The position numbers were made by a program, and so were the translations under genes. DNA of 64,000 bases from Cryptomeria japonica (lineage: Eukaryota > Streptophyta > Pinopsida > Cupressales > Cupressaceae). Below, piece after piece: positions 11,560 through 21,244 of this stretch. Numbering within the stretch: position 1 is the stretch's first letter; every line of letters starts with the position of its first letter. The notes below the pieces were generated by a model. That model searched no databases, was not told where the DNA came from, and saw only the letters and a list, made by a program, of their open reading frames with translations. Where the stretch lies: contig NC_081415.1 of assembly GCF_030272615.1 (NCBI RefSeq), positions 627,851,240 to 627,915,239 on the forward strand, read 5' to 3'.

Positions 11560-12060
11560 TTATTTCCTTGGAGCAGCATAACTTGGTCTTCTTGATCTCT
11601 TCCTCATATCCTTGACTCTTATGAAACCTTCATCATCCATCTTTGCTTTTTCTTTTGGATTAGTATGACTGCTCTTTTTAATAGCAGCATATGTTTTCTT
11701 CTCAGTGGGCTTGCTGATAGTGAAAGTTTGTTCATTTCCATTCTTACTTGAAGAGACAAAATTTATCTCTTTATTTAGTGACTCCTTACTGGTAGAACAC
11801 TGACCAAAATCAAATCCAACTTTCTCTGTATCCTTTGAGTGCTTTTTCTTGTTCAACATTTTGTCCAATGCATTAGTGTTGCCCTCATACTTGATTCTCA
11901 CCTTCAAATCATCTTTGCACTTTTCAAGTTCCTTTCTGAGATTCATAATTTCTTCCTCCAACTTTTGATACTCCTATTAGTTTTTTTCTAAATCTGATTT
12001 TGTCACTTCATACATTCTTTTGGTTTCTTCCAACTAAGCAGCTATGGGAGCAAGATTGCT
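11560..12060 (-). pseudogene. Copia-A gag C-terminal/linker region
   Basis: The minus-strand 133-codon frame (11961-11560) is Lys/Glu-rich, starts with a coiled-coil-like 'EEEIMNLRKELEKCKDDL' and ends with a basic 'MRKRSRRPSYAAPRK'. The same translation continues upstream to about 12060 after a stop. In related Copia polyproteins such a region joins gag to protease. Between it and the protease (11105-11559) the frame is degraded. Confidence 0.65.
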
Positions 12061-12090
12061 ACTTTATCTTCAATATTCTTGTTTAGTAAG

Positions 12091-13652
12091 TGATGCGGAG
12101 CCCCAAGGAACAAAGGCTTCTCACACAAACTCACTTTACAAGACCCTAACTTAAGGTCTCAACATTCAAATTTTCTTAGACAACCCTGTCAACATCATGT
12201 TAGGACACTTCTAGACTCCCCTTTGTTCAATGGAGCCCCTTTTGATCCCTAAACAAGTCATTGAGATACAACTTCTCACATCAAGACTCTCCTTGACACC
12301 AACTCTCCTATAGTCACCTATGACCAACTTGGTTTATAAAAAATCCACCATCATAGAGAAATTATGGACCATATAGAGCCTCTTTTCCAACCCTAGAGAC
12401 ATTGACCACAACCAATACAACACCCTTTTGTTTGTATAGGTTCAATCAACGTGACTTGCCTTCTACAAGACACTTATTCCTTGTAGCCTTGTTTTTTAAT
12501 TTCAAGGAAAAACTTGGAAATCCTCCTAATGACACCACATACTCTTGAAAATTTTTGGTGTCTCCTTTTGTGACACAAAACACTTCCAAAACTCAAACCC
12601 CAACTCTTACATTTACGGGGTCAAACACTGCTGCTACAGGAGGCCTAATAGGGCTTTTAGGCCACTTTTACAGAGCAACCACACACCAATATCTTGATCC
12701 AATGACACCAATAGATAGTAAAGGTCTAAAAACATCCAAAAAAACCAATTAAACCATTATATAGGGTCCACCATTCCTTTTTAATCTCTGTACAATTTTT
12801 AACAATCAGTGTTAAAAAAACTGACTAGTCACATGAGGATGCCTAGCCTAGGGCTTGATCCCAAAATCCACCAGTTCAATGGCTCAATTGAAAACCTTAT
12901 AAATATTAAAGTAAATTTTATCCCCTACCATTCCTTTGAATTTGAGACAACTTGGCCTGAGGAAGGTGGGGTTAAGAAAGCATTTCCTTAGAAACCCCGG
13001 TTTTGGAGGGTTTTCAGACCGCCTATCACCAAAATGTAGATATCTCACTTGTTTCTTAGTATTTTCCTACCAAATAAAATCCAAATGAACCTCAAAATAG
13101 ATGAATATTCAAATCAATGATTTATCCTACACATGGAGTCCGTACAATGACCATACAAGCCACCGTTATAGTAAACTTTTTGAGTGTTTATTGAATTTGA
13201 TCACTATCATACATCAAAACTTCATCAAAACCTTCATCAAAACTTCATCAATCCTTCCTCCTCAACCTACAAGGACTTAAAAAATGCCTCTCCAACCTCC
13301 TCAACTGATTCCAACTGAAATTTTAATTAGGTAGCCATTGGAGGGAGATTAGTTACAAATTGACAACAAAAGTTGTCATCCAAACTTGACAACTTTGCAT
13401 GAAACTTGACAATCTCTGACTTTTGCCTATGTAACCTATTAGAATTCATCATAAACATTAAAAATAGGCCACATATGATCTAAAATATAATTATTTCCTC
13501 ATTTAGGCATTTTGGATGTCATTTGACCATGGTTGACCAAATAGGTCCTAAGAAGTTCACACTACAAAATGGCATCAAGGCCTTACATGGCTAGTCAAAA
13601 CAAAATGAATGGTCTTGACCATATTACAACTCAAAAACATTAAAAGAAACTA
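12091..13652. mobile_element. Solo-LTR-like insertion in Copia-A
   Basis: Noncoding 1.56-kb block separating two parts of the gag region that should be contiguous. It starts TGATGCGGAGCCCC, close to the Gypsy-B LTR start TGATGCAGAGCCCT. It shares the order of several motifs with that LTR ('aggcctaatagggc', a 'gttgtca/gacaac' palindromic cluster, 'ggtcctaagaag'). Its length is close to the Gypsy-B LTR (1451 bp). Left flank is GTAAG; I could not fix a matching duplication on the right. Best read as a solo LTR of a Gypsy-B relative; the right boundary is approximate. No gene inside. Confidence 0.5.
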
Positions 13653-13661
13653 TAAACACCT

Positions 13662-14531
13662 CTAAGAGTCTTCATTGCTCAAATAGTCTTCAAAGTCTGC
13701 AAGGTGCTCTTGCACTAGTAAGTCATGCTCTTTTATGACAAACTTCTTGTATTTCTTGAACTCTTTTCTTACTTTGTCAAGTTCTTCAAGACCATTAAAT
13801 AATTCTCCTTCAAGGTCAACCACATCATTTGAATCTTCTTCCTCAATTTCATCTAAATTTTCAAATTGAACACCCCTATGTTTCTCATTAAGTATCTCTT
13901 GAGCCATGAAGACATTAGTTTGTTTTTCATCTTCACTGCATTCCTCAACTGACTCACTTTCATCATCAGAGACATCACTATCAATTGAGTAAATAACTTT
14001 CTTCTTTTGAAAGTTTCTTCTTCTTGGTTTATAAAACCTTTTACCCTTATCCTTAACAACTTCCACATTATTATTTTCCTTCTTCTTATAGGGACACTTG
14101 GCAATAAATTTTTTTATTTTACCACTATCAAAGAATTTGAACAGTAGCTTTCCTCTATACCCACCTGATCCTTTCTTGAGATTTCTAGCAAAGTTAGCTT
14201 CAACAATATCTGATTCATCTTCTTCCTCATTGGTAGCTTGATCTTTTCCTTTCTTTGTGGAAGTAAATGCAACCTCTCTCTTTGTAGATTCAATGCCTAC
14301 TATCCTCATTTCATATGCTGATAAGGAACCAAATAATTCATCCATAGAGAAGGTTTTAAAATCTTTATCTTCCTCAATAGTAGAGACCTTTGTGTCATAC
14401 TTTGGATTGAGAGATTTGAGTACCTTTTTTACAATAACTTCATCTTTGACTTCTTCACTGAGTTCTCTTATGGTATTAACAATCTTATTTACCCTTTTCA
14501 AATAATCTGATATCTTCTCTTCTTCCTTCAT
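13662..14531 (-). CDS. Copia-A gag, C-terminal part
   Basis: 289-codon open frame of a UBN2-type Copia gag (nucleocapsid/capsid precursor). 'SDYLKRVNKIVNTIRELSEE' and 'VIVKKVLKSLNPKYDTKVS' are typical UBN2 motifs. A basic segment with the nucleocapsid site follows: 'FKFFDSGKIKKFIAKCPYKK'. The CCHC zinc knuckle is lost, with Phe, Ser and Lys at three of the four ligand positions and only the last Cys kept. The C-terminus is very acidic. The frame is offset by one from the N-terminal piece (14823-14485), a frameshift near 14500-14530. Confidence 0.85.
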   Translation of the reverse strand: MKEEEKISDYLKRVNKIVNTIRELSEEVKDEVIVKKVLKSLNPKYDTKVSTIEEDKDFKTFSMDELFGSLSAYEMRIVGIESTKREVAFTSTKKGKDQATNEEEDESDIVEANFARNLKKGSGGYRGKLLFKFFDSGKIKKFIAKCPYKKKENNNVEVVKDKGKRFYKPRRRNFQKKKVIYSIDSDVSDDESESVEECSEDEKQTNVFMAQEILNEKHRGVQFENLDEIEEEDSNDVVDLEGELFNGLEELDKVRKEFKKYKKFVIKEHDLLVQEHLADFEDYLSNEDS

Positions 14532-14823
14532 TTTTTAGACCTTCAAACTGAGCTCTAAGATTTTGCATCTTAGCTTCCTCCACTTTGACATCTCCTTCAT
14601 CTATTCTTTGTAGCTTGTCACAAGTTTCTTTGGTAGATTTGCAATGCATAACTTTTACAAATTTTAAGTCTGATAGACCACTAAGAATAGCATTCTTTTC
14701 TTTAACATTGTATTCATATTCCTTCTTGGCATCTGGATCAGTAGGAGGAGTTGCTGGAACAATGTATCCATTCACCATAGACATCCAGACATCACATCGA
14801 AGAGAAGACAAGTAGGTCTCCAT
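14485..14823 (-). CDS. Copia-A gag, N-terminal part
   Basis: 112-codon frame with the start of a UBN2 gag: 'MSMVNGYIVPATPPTD', 'NAILSGLSDLKFVKVMHCKS', 'ETCDKLQRIDEGDVKVEEAK'. The true start lies upstream, because '...AYVLGRMETYLSSL'-like sequence continues toward 14890 after a stop. It overlaps the next piece in another frame. The primer site lies about 130 bases upstream. Confidence 0.8.
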   Translation of the reverse strand: METYLSSLRCDVWMSMVNGYIVPATPPTDPDAKKEYEYNVKEKNAILSGLSDLKFVKVMHCKSTKETCDKLQRIDEGDVKVEEAKMQNLRAQFEGLKNEGRREDIRLFEKGK

Positions 14824-14955
14824 TCTTCTACTCTAGAAGGCATAATTGGTGCCATCAAAATTTGGTGCATTATCAAAGGATTCATTCCTACTCATTTTAT
14901 TCACAAAGAAGGATCTACCCAAGATAGAGAAAGATTTAACTACAAGAGAACCTAT

Positions 14956-14968
14956 GGTTCTGATACCA
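14956..14968 (-). promoter_or_regulatory. Copia-A primer binding site
   Basis: The minus strand reads TGGTATCAGAACC, matching the plant initiator-tRNA-Met primer site. It is separated by 'AT' from the LTR end at 14971. This fixes the orientation of the element and the inner edge of the 5' LTR. Confidence 0.92.
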
Positions 14969-14970
14969 AT

Positions 14971-15366
14971 TGAAGAACACAAATGATCACTGAGAGGGAG
15001 GGGGTTGAATGAATGATAATCATAAATTTAAAACTTTAAAACAAATTGTTATCACAAATAAGAGAACTAATCAAAGAACTTGCAAACAAGAGGCAAACAC
15101 ATAACACATAGATATACGAGGAAAAACCTCAGTGAGAAATGTTGCTAGAGACTACTGCTCCAATCCAACCTGACAATGGAAAACTGATTACAATATGTTC
15201 TAGGGAACTAACCCAAGGAGCACCAACCCCTGATTTTATGAGCACCAACCCAAAGGAACACCAACCCCTGATTTTATGAGCACCTACTCAAAGGAGCACC
15301 TACCCTTGATCTAAGCACGCACTAAGAGATTTATGATGATTCAATAAATAATTTGATACTATAGAG
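14971..15366 (-). repeat. Copia-A 5' LTR, inner part
   Basis: Matches 5012-5397 of the other LTR, then stops at TAGAG (15362-15366), the target duplication of NA-1. It continues after the insertion at 22162. Confidence 0.92.
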
Positions 15367-16264
15367 TGTTGGTTTTTGACACTCTATTGGTTGGTTTCAC
15401 TATGTTGTCATTGATGGCAACATGATTTTGTGTTTCGGCTTCATATGGTGTACCGACAAGCACTTCACAGATTCTACACCGGCACCGACAGGTCAGAAAG
15501 ATTTATTTGGTTATCAACAATGCAAGCCAACATGGTATAGTAAAGGTTATCGATATTGTAGGCCGACATATCTTGGATCTTGCATCGACAACTTGTTTTA
15601 ATGTTTATATCTGGCCGACATGTAATCTGATATTATATATATCTTTGTAAGCCGACATAAGGAATAAAAGTTGTATAGGGTATATAGGGAAGATTGATTA
15701 GATCATTTTGATAGAATAAGAATATGGATGTAATGGAATGGATATGCGAATGTAATTATTCAAAGAGATTATGTATGTGAGGAATTTATTATAAGGGTTA
15801 TTTTGATAAAGGGTTTAGGGTTTTAGATCAGAACAGAGAGAGCTTAAACCAAAACTGTATTCTAGCATAGAAGATGCTATCTTAGCAGTTCACACTTCTC
15901 TGGATTGTTGTCTATAATTTTATGTAGTCAACGAGTCTCCTATTGTAATTGAACAATGTGCTCTAAGCTGTAAGCCTTCCTGTAAGTGCAGGCCCATCAT
16001 ATATTGTAATATCTCTTCATATGGCTAGTGGATTGAGAATGTGGGTTACAAATCCCACTGTGGTTTTTCCTCATTGAGGTTTTCCACGTATAAATCTGTG
16101 TTATGGTTGTCATTTATGTGTTTGGCTTATTGGTTGCTTTACTTCTTTCAATTCTATTTATACTGGTATACCTGTTGGTGTATGAATGTTTTGTTAAGGA
16201 TAAAATCTACCATTCCGGTATAACACTAATTCACCCCCCCTCTCAGTGTTATTGGTTTCCAACA
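15367..16264 (+). repeat. NA-1 5' LTR (898 bp)
   Basis: Starts TGTTGGTTTTTGACACTC and ends GTTTCCAACA. A TATA-like 'tattatatatat' (15631-15642) is followed by transcribed-looking sequence. Compared with the 3' LTR, 'cgtgttc/gccgaca' CpG sites differ repeatedly by transitions. Confidence 0.93.
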
Positions 16265-16266
16265 AT

Positions 16267-16279
16267 TGGTATCAGATCC
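16267..16279 (+). promoter_or_regulatory. NA-1 primer binding site
   Basis: TGGTATCAGATCC, two bases after the LTR. Initiator-tRNA-Met type, the same class as Copia-A and the TRIM. Confidence 0.9.
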
Positions 16280-16338
16280 TTGTGCCTCAGAGGAAGTTTA
16301 ATAGCTTGAGGAAGATCCTAAAACCGGAATCATTGAAT

Positions 16339-16675
16339 ATGGCTTTGGAGAAGTAGCTTGAGATGACACTTGAAGATTATGATGTTGAAAGGTTGAAGAG
16401 CTTAAAGCTAGAAGATGAATTAAATTCTGCTAAGGAATTCATTCTTGTCCTACAAGAGAGGCTATCATCTATTCAAGCTAGGAGGAAGGAACTTTTGCAA
16501 AATTAGGTTGATGAGGAGAAAAATGCACTTAAGGAGCAATGTCAAAAATTGAGTCAGGAGAACATGGTTATGAAGAATGAAATGCAAGTTATAAGTTTGA
16601 GAATGTCTAAAGAGATTGAGGACAAAAATAAAAAAAGAAGAAAATCTTGTTGTGTCCCTAAAGAACAAATTTGAA
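16339..16675 (+). pseudogene. NA-1 gag-like ORF, coiled-coil part
   Basis: From an ATG at 16339 the frame reads 'MALEK', a TAG, then a long heptad-rich stretch ('DYDVERLKSLKLEDELNSAK', 'LQERLSSIQARRKEL'), a second TAG near 16504, then 'EEKNALKEQCQKLSQENMVM'. It runs out near 16675. The composition predicts a coiled coil, possibly for gag multimerisation. A minus-strand Leu/Phe-rich frame over the same bases is an artefact of the repeat composition. Confidence 0.6.
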
Positions 16676-16762
16676 GAATGTGGTAGGTTGGTTCATGAAA
16701 ATAATACGTTGAGAACTTATTTGGTACAATCCTAGAGTAATGAGCAAGAGCTTGAGAGACAA

Positions 16763-17455
16763 ATGATAATACTAAGAGAAGATTTAACTACTACAAGTGA
16801 GTACAAAGAAAAAATCAAGATCAGTCCAACACAAATTGATGAGTTATTGAAAAGACAGAGGCTAATTGGAGATTCCAGTGGACTTGGATTTGAGCAAGGA
16901 CAGAGTTTTGGTACCGCTAATCAAGATCAAAACCATAAGGCACCGGTAAGGAAATTCAATGCTTATAAATTCAATGGTAGATGTTTTTTTTGCAATAGAT
17001 TTGGTCACATGGCTAGGCAATGTAGAAATAGAGAAAATAAGAACCCTGATTCTACTAATGGTAAATGTTCTAAATGCAATAAAATTGGTCATAAGACAAA
17101 AGATTGTAGAATGAATGTAACATTCCATGCTTGTGGAAAATTTGGACATATGGCTAATCAGTGTAGGTCAAGAAATTTCACCATTTTTAGAAAAGTAATT
17201 CAAAAGAACAATGTTACATGTTATGCATGTAATGAAGTTGGACGTATTGCTAAGTTTTGTAGAAGCACAAATCCACTAGTTAGTAATGGAGGATCAAATG
17301 AAAAAGGAAAAGAGAAGGTTAGTGAAATCTGGCAAGATCATACTCAGAGATGGGCTAGGAAGACTGAAGAGCAATCATCAGATGGGAATGTCTCGGTTAC
17401 TTATCCAACAAAAGAGGTTGTTCTTGCACTGACAATGAGCTCATCTGGTAACTAA
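16763..17455 (+). CDS. NA-1 gag-like protein with four CCHC zinc knuckles
   Basis: 230-codon open frame. After a helical N-terminus come four retroviral-type zinc knuckles (CX2CX4HX4C), which bind nucleic acid. Knuckles 1 ('CFFCNRFGHMARQC') and 2 ('CSKCNKIGHKTKDC') are complete. Knuckle 3 ('FHACGKFGHMANQC') has its first Cys changed to Phe. Knuckle 4 ('CYACNEVGRIAKFC') has its His changed to Arg. The basic C-terminal tail ends at TAA, after which 'GKCLRG' continues. Four knuckles is more than the one or two usual in plant gag. The first Met is not necessarily the original start: the frame is the continuation of the coiled-coil part. Confidence 0.8.
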   Translation: MIILREDLTTTSEYKEKIKISPTQIDELLKRQRLIGDSSGLGFEQGQSFGTANQDQNHKAPVRKFNAYKFNGRCFFCNRFGHMARQCRNRENKNPDSTNGKCSKCNKIGHKTKDCRMNVTFHACGKFGHMANQCRSRNFTIFRKVIQKNNVTCYACNEVGRIAKFCRSTNPLVSNGGSNEKGKEKVSEIWQDHTQRWARKTEEQSSDGNVSVTYPTKEVVLALTMSSSGN

Positions 17456-18120
17456 GGCAAATGCCTTAGGGGTAGACAAAATTCATGAAGATGTTGCATA
17501 TGCCCCGTGAAGAGGTTCTGGAAGATGTTCCAGATATTAGAGAGGATTATCTGGCATGGATATGTTCTTAGCAAGATCCGGTATCTTTCACCAACAGTAA
17601 TTTATGTCAATGGAAGTTTAGGGTTTTCTCTCAAAGGAGAAAAGGTCAAATACACTTCATTGTTAATCACCCTACATTTAGAGGGATTTCAGAGCGATTC
17701 AGAGTGACTAAGTGTATTCAGAGGCAATCAGATTTCTTCTTGAGCGATTTCACCGATGTCTGGAAGAATTTATTGAAAGTTTTCACCAAGAACGATAAAA
17801 GGTATTTATCTTTAAACATGGAAGCAAGATCATCTTCTATTCCTATTTTTGTTGTAAACCCAAATGTCATGGAAGTCAAGGACTGACCCTAGACCAATTT
17901 TCAAGTGGTATTCACATGTAGCGACCCAAGAAGATTCAGTTGGAGCATTTTATCGAGTTCCAGAGGGAGTTGTGTATGTAGAGGATGTTAGGTAATATAT
18001 CCACTATCATATAGAGGCCTTAGCAACTCCAGAGATCAAGGGAATGTATATGGGTGAACTAAATATGGAAAGATAAAACTGGCATATAAACATATTGAAG
18101 AACTAGGGTTTATAGACATT
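17456..18120 (+). pseudogene. NA-1 degraded region between the two ORFs
   Basis: Short frames at 17507-17707 and 17704-17886 overlap by four bases. They resemble the N-terminus of the second ORF ('SPTVIYVNGSLGF', 'RQSDFFLSDFTDVWKNLL'). No known domain. Probably the frameshifted beginning of ORF2. Confidence 0.45.
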
Positions 18121-18411
18121 TTGGATATTCTAGAGTTTGAGGATGAGATAATTAGATATGTACTGAGCAGAGTACATGGGGAATTCATATGGTTGGATAG
18201 ACCTTACAAAATCACTAAGGAAGCCATCCGGGCAATTACTGGTTTGTCATCGGTAGGGCAACATCCAGATAAGAAATTTTCAAATGACTTCATGAGGAAG
18301 ATCACCAATGCTACATTTGATAAGAGATCCATGAAAGTGAGCACCATCACTGATATTGACATCAAATTTGGAAGCATGATTATCGGATATAAGGTAACTC
18401 AGTCAAACTGA
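18121..18411 (+). pseudogene. NA-1 ORF2, N-terminal domain
   Basis: 96 codons with 'FIWLDRPYKITKEAIRAITG' and 'VGQHPDKKF'. This style (hydrophobic, 'I(T/S)xxxIxxITGL') recalls the plant-mobile-domain-like proteins often carried by plant transposable elements, but I cannot confirm the family without a profile search. The frame is offset from the rest of ORF2, with a break between 18411 and 18563. Confidence 0.5.
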
Positions 18412-18562
18412 CTGAATTCTATTTCCAGTTCCCGCATTTTGGTTGCATATAAAATGATGAGAGAATGTAAAGTTAGATCTTTGTAGTTGGATGTTTGATG
18501 AGTTGTTAACCAACTAAGGAAAGATTAAGGGTGAGAAGAAGGGCACTTTCTAGTATGGGAAT

Positions 18563-20971
18563 TTGTTAGTCTTCTTAATGGTATATTTTTTGAATGATAC
18601 ACCTGATTTTGGTAGGAAACAATGGGATTTTGACATTATGGTAGGAAGACAATTAAAACAGTCAATTGTTGCATTAGGAAGCAAGAGAGATGATAAGATA
18701 TGGGGTTACTTTAAGGCATTTCAAAAATATATGAGGTCTAGGGTAAGGGTACTTGAGAATATAGTAGAGAAATACTCTACCGACATACATTTCATGGTAA
18801 AGAAGGATGAGACTCTCATGGAAGCAATTAAGCCCCAAAAGATTTGGATTGAAGAAATGGGCTGTGAGGTAGATGCACAGATTCTTGATGCCTCTGCAAA
18901 AATGCTAATTGATGCACCAATAGATGAGGCAGAGAAGCCCTGTGGAACTGCACAACAGAAGACTCTAGAGGTTGAAATAGAGTTCAACTGGAAGAAAAAA
19001 GAGAAACAAGAAGGAAAACTAAGTAAATTTGTATAGAAGGTCTCAAAGGACATCAAGGCACTCATTAATGTTGTCCCAGAGAAAAGTAGAAAGAGGAAGA
19101 ATCTGGAAGTTAATATTGAACCTTTTACTGTTGAATTTAAATCAGAGGATGATACTCCGTTAGCATTCAAGAGGGTTGTTAGGAAGAAACCAAAGCAAAC
19201 ACAAGTGGAAGCAAAGAAGCAACCGGTTAGGAAGGTCACAATCAAGCTATCGACACAAAAGAAATCACCTAAAGCTACACCTACAACTGCATCTGGTACT
19301 GTCAAGAGGAAGAAGAAGGATGACACTGATTCTGATAAGATTTCACCTAAGACTTGTGCAGAAATTGTAGATGAAATTACAAAAGATGGCATATTGAAGA
19401 ATGTTAAATTTTATTATGAAAACTTAGAGGATGATGAACAAAGAGAGGTAGAAGAAGGAGTCTTATTATACTTAGATATCTATAAGAAAGCCTTAATAGA
19501 GATAGAAAATCAAATACTAACGGAGTTATATAACATGTTGGATGCTAGAAGATTATCTGCTATGCAAGAGGATAAACACATTAAAATGCAAGAACTACTA
19601 GCTATTTGTGTTACTATAACTCTAGATGAAATGGATAAGACAATTGAGGCAACTGACAGAAAGGTCTTCAATAGTAAACATAGGATAACTAGCCTGATGC
19701 TAGGTAGAGTGAATGAAGTAATAAAAGAAGATTAGAAGGCATGGATTAAATTTTTGGGAGAACATAGAGGATTCTTTACTTCACTGAAGACCAAGACAGA
19801 TATTGTAGATACCTCAGTTGAAGGGAAAGAAAAGGGGATTATGGGTACTTCACCCTCAATTTTGAAAAATATTAAGATAGTGGAAATTGAGCCACTGGTA
19901 AATAAAGATGTACAAACAAATACTCAAATACCGGTTAATACAAAGAATGCTGTACATGATACTAATATTGAGGACAATTGTCTGAAGGATACTAATGTAT
20001 AGGTTGAGGATATTGTTCCTACAGAGGAACCAATAGTTACGCAGACTGCACCAAGTGGCAAAGCCACCGGTGTAAGTGAGGAGGTAATAAAGGATAAAAT
20101 ATCAAAGGAGAAAACAGATCAATCCGGCAAGGAACTAGTTGTTGGCCCATCATTATTGACAATTGACACTTCTTAGGTAGAAAAGAAAACCATCACATAA
20201 ATGAGTCCCACTGAACTAATGATGATGACTGCTCGGAAACTAATGAAAGAAGGAAGTACAGACAAGGGGATTATAGATCAATCAATCAATGTTCTACACA
20301 GATTGGTCCTAGACTGTAAGATTGAAAATGAAGTGAGTCCTTATAGAAAGGTAATCACTGAGCACATATCAAAAGACTATCAATCCTTACAACAAATCTC
20401 TAACCGGTAAGCATTAGAAATATTTACTCAGGCTAAGAGAGTCACTTTTGATAAGGTAATTGAGACAGAGAAGAAAAAGATTGAGGAGAAGATAATTCTA
20501 ATAGAAAATTCTTTGAAACAATGTACACATATATATAGGGGGTGTTGCAATACTGAAATACTTACAACAAATGTAGATAAAAAGATAAAAGAGATTTGGG
20601 AGAAAATTGCTAGTATTGCTAACTCTTTTGATGGATTAATTTAATTGACTACATCAATTGATGGTCAAATTTTGATTTTGGAGAATCAAATTTTTGCTCT
20701 TGAGAAGGAAAGAGATAAAATAATTCAGAGAGCCAGAAGTCTGAGAGGTTTGGTGAGTCCAAGATTGGATTCACTTTATGTACATAAGAATGAATGCATG
20801 GATATGCTGGGAAAGCCCACACCAACAAAGGTAAATGAGAAAGAATCTTTTGGACATTTATTGAGTGGACTTGTATCTATTTCTGACACATTCAAAACTA
20901 GTTGGGATACTTATGTGGAGTTACTCGAGAAAGATTATCCAGAAATTTTGAAATTGGTCAAGCTCTGGTAA
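18563..20971 (+). pseudogene. NA-1 ORF2, long Lys/Glu-rich protein of unknown function
   Basis: One frame stays readable for 2.4 kb and is interrupted only by seven stops, all TAG or TAA (near 19034, 19733, 20000, 20174, 20198, 20408 and 20642). Regions in order: a helical segment (18563-19036), a basic low-complexity linker with 'KKPKQTQVEAKKQPVRKV' and 'SGTVKRKKKDDTDSD' (19150-19350), an acidic helical domain ('YYENLEDDEQREVEEGVLLY', 19385-19735), then mixed Lys/Glu-rich helices up to 'YPEILKLVKLW' at 20968. No catalytic motif seen. An overlapping 223-codon minus-strand frame is its antisense shadow. Confidence 0.6.
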
Positions 20972-21224
20972 GACATTTTTGGAGGTATTCAGTATACAAT
21001 TCTTATTCTTTGACATTCTTTTTACAATTCTTTTTGGGCATTGATGTCAAAGGGGGAGTATTATAGATGTGAAAAAGAATAAAAGAATTGCATGCATTAG
21101 GGGGAGTTACAAAATTTTGGATTTTTTGGAGATATGGAGTATTTTACATATTCAACTCAGGGGGAGCAGGGTAGGATGAAACCGACAGATGGAACCATGA
21201 CCATTTTTCACATGAGTGTTGCCA

Positions 21225-21244
21225 TCAATGCCAAAGGGGGAGAT
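21225..21244 (+). promoter_or_regulatory. NA-1 polypurine tract
   Basis: ATGCCAAAGGGGGAGAT directly precedes TGTTGGCA. Upstream at 21050-21062 and 21102-21108 are two more 'aaagggggag/agggggag' purine runs, possible accessory PPTs. Confidence 0.9.

Noticed and set aside
18721..19392. 223-codon minus-strand frame
   Set aside because: Antisense shadow of NA-1 ORF2, which has the coherent Lys/Glu-rich composition and frame continuity over 2.4 kb.
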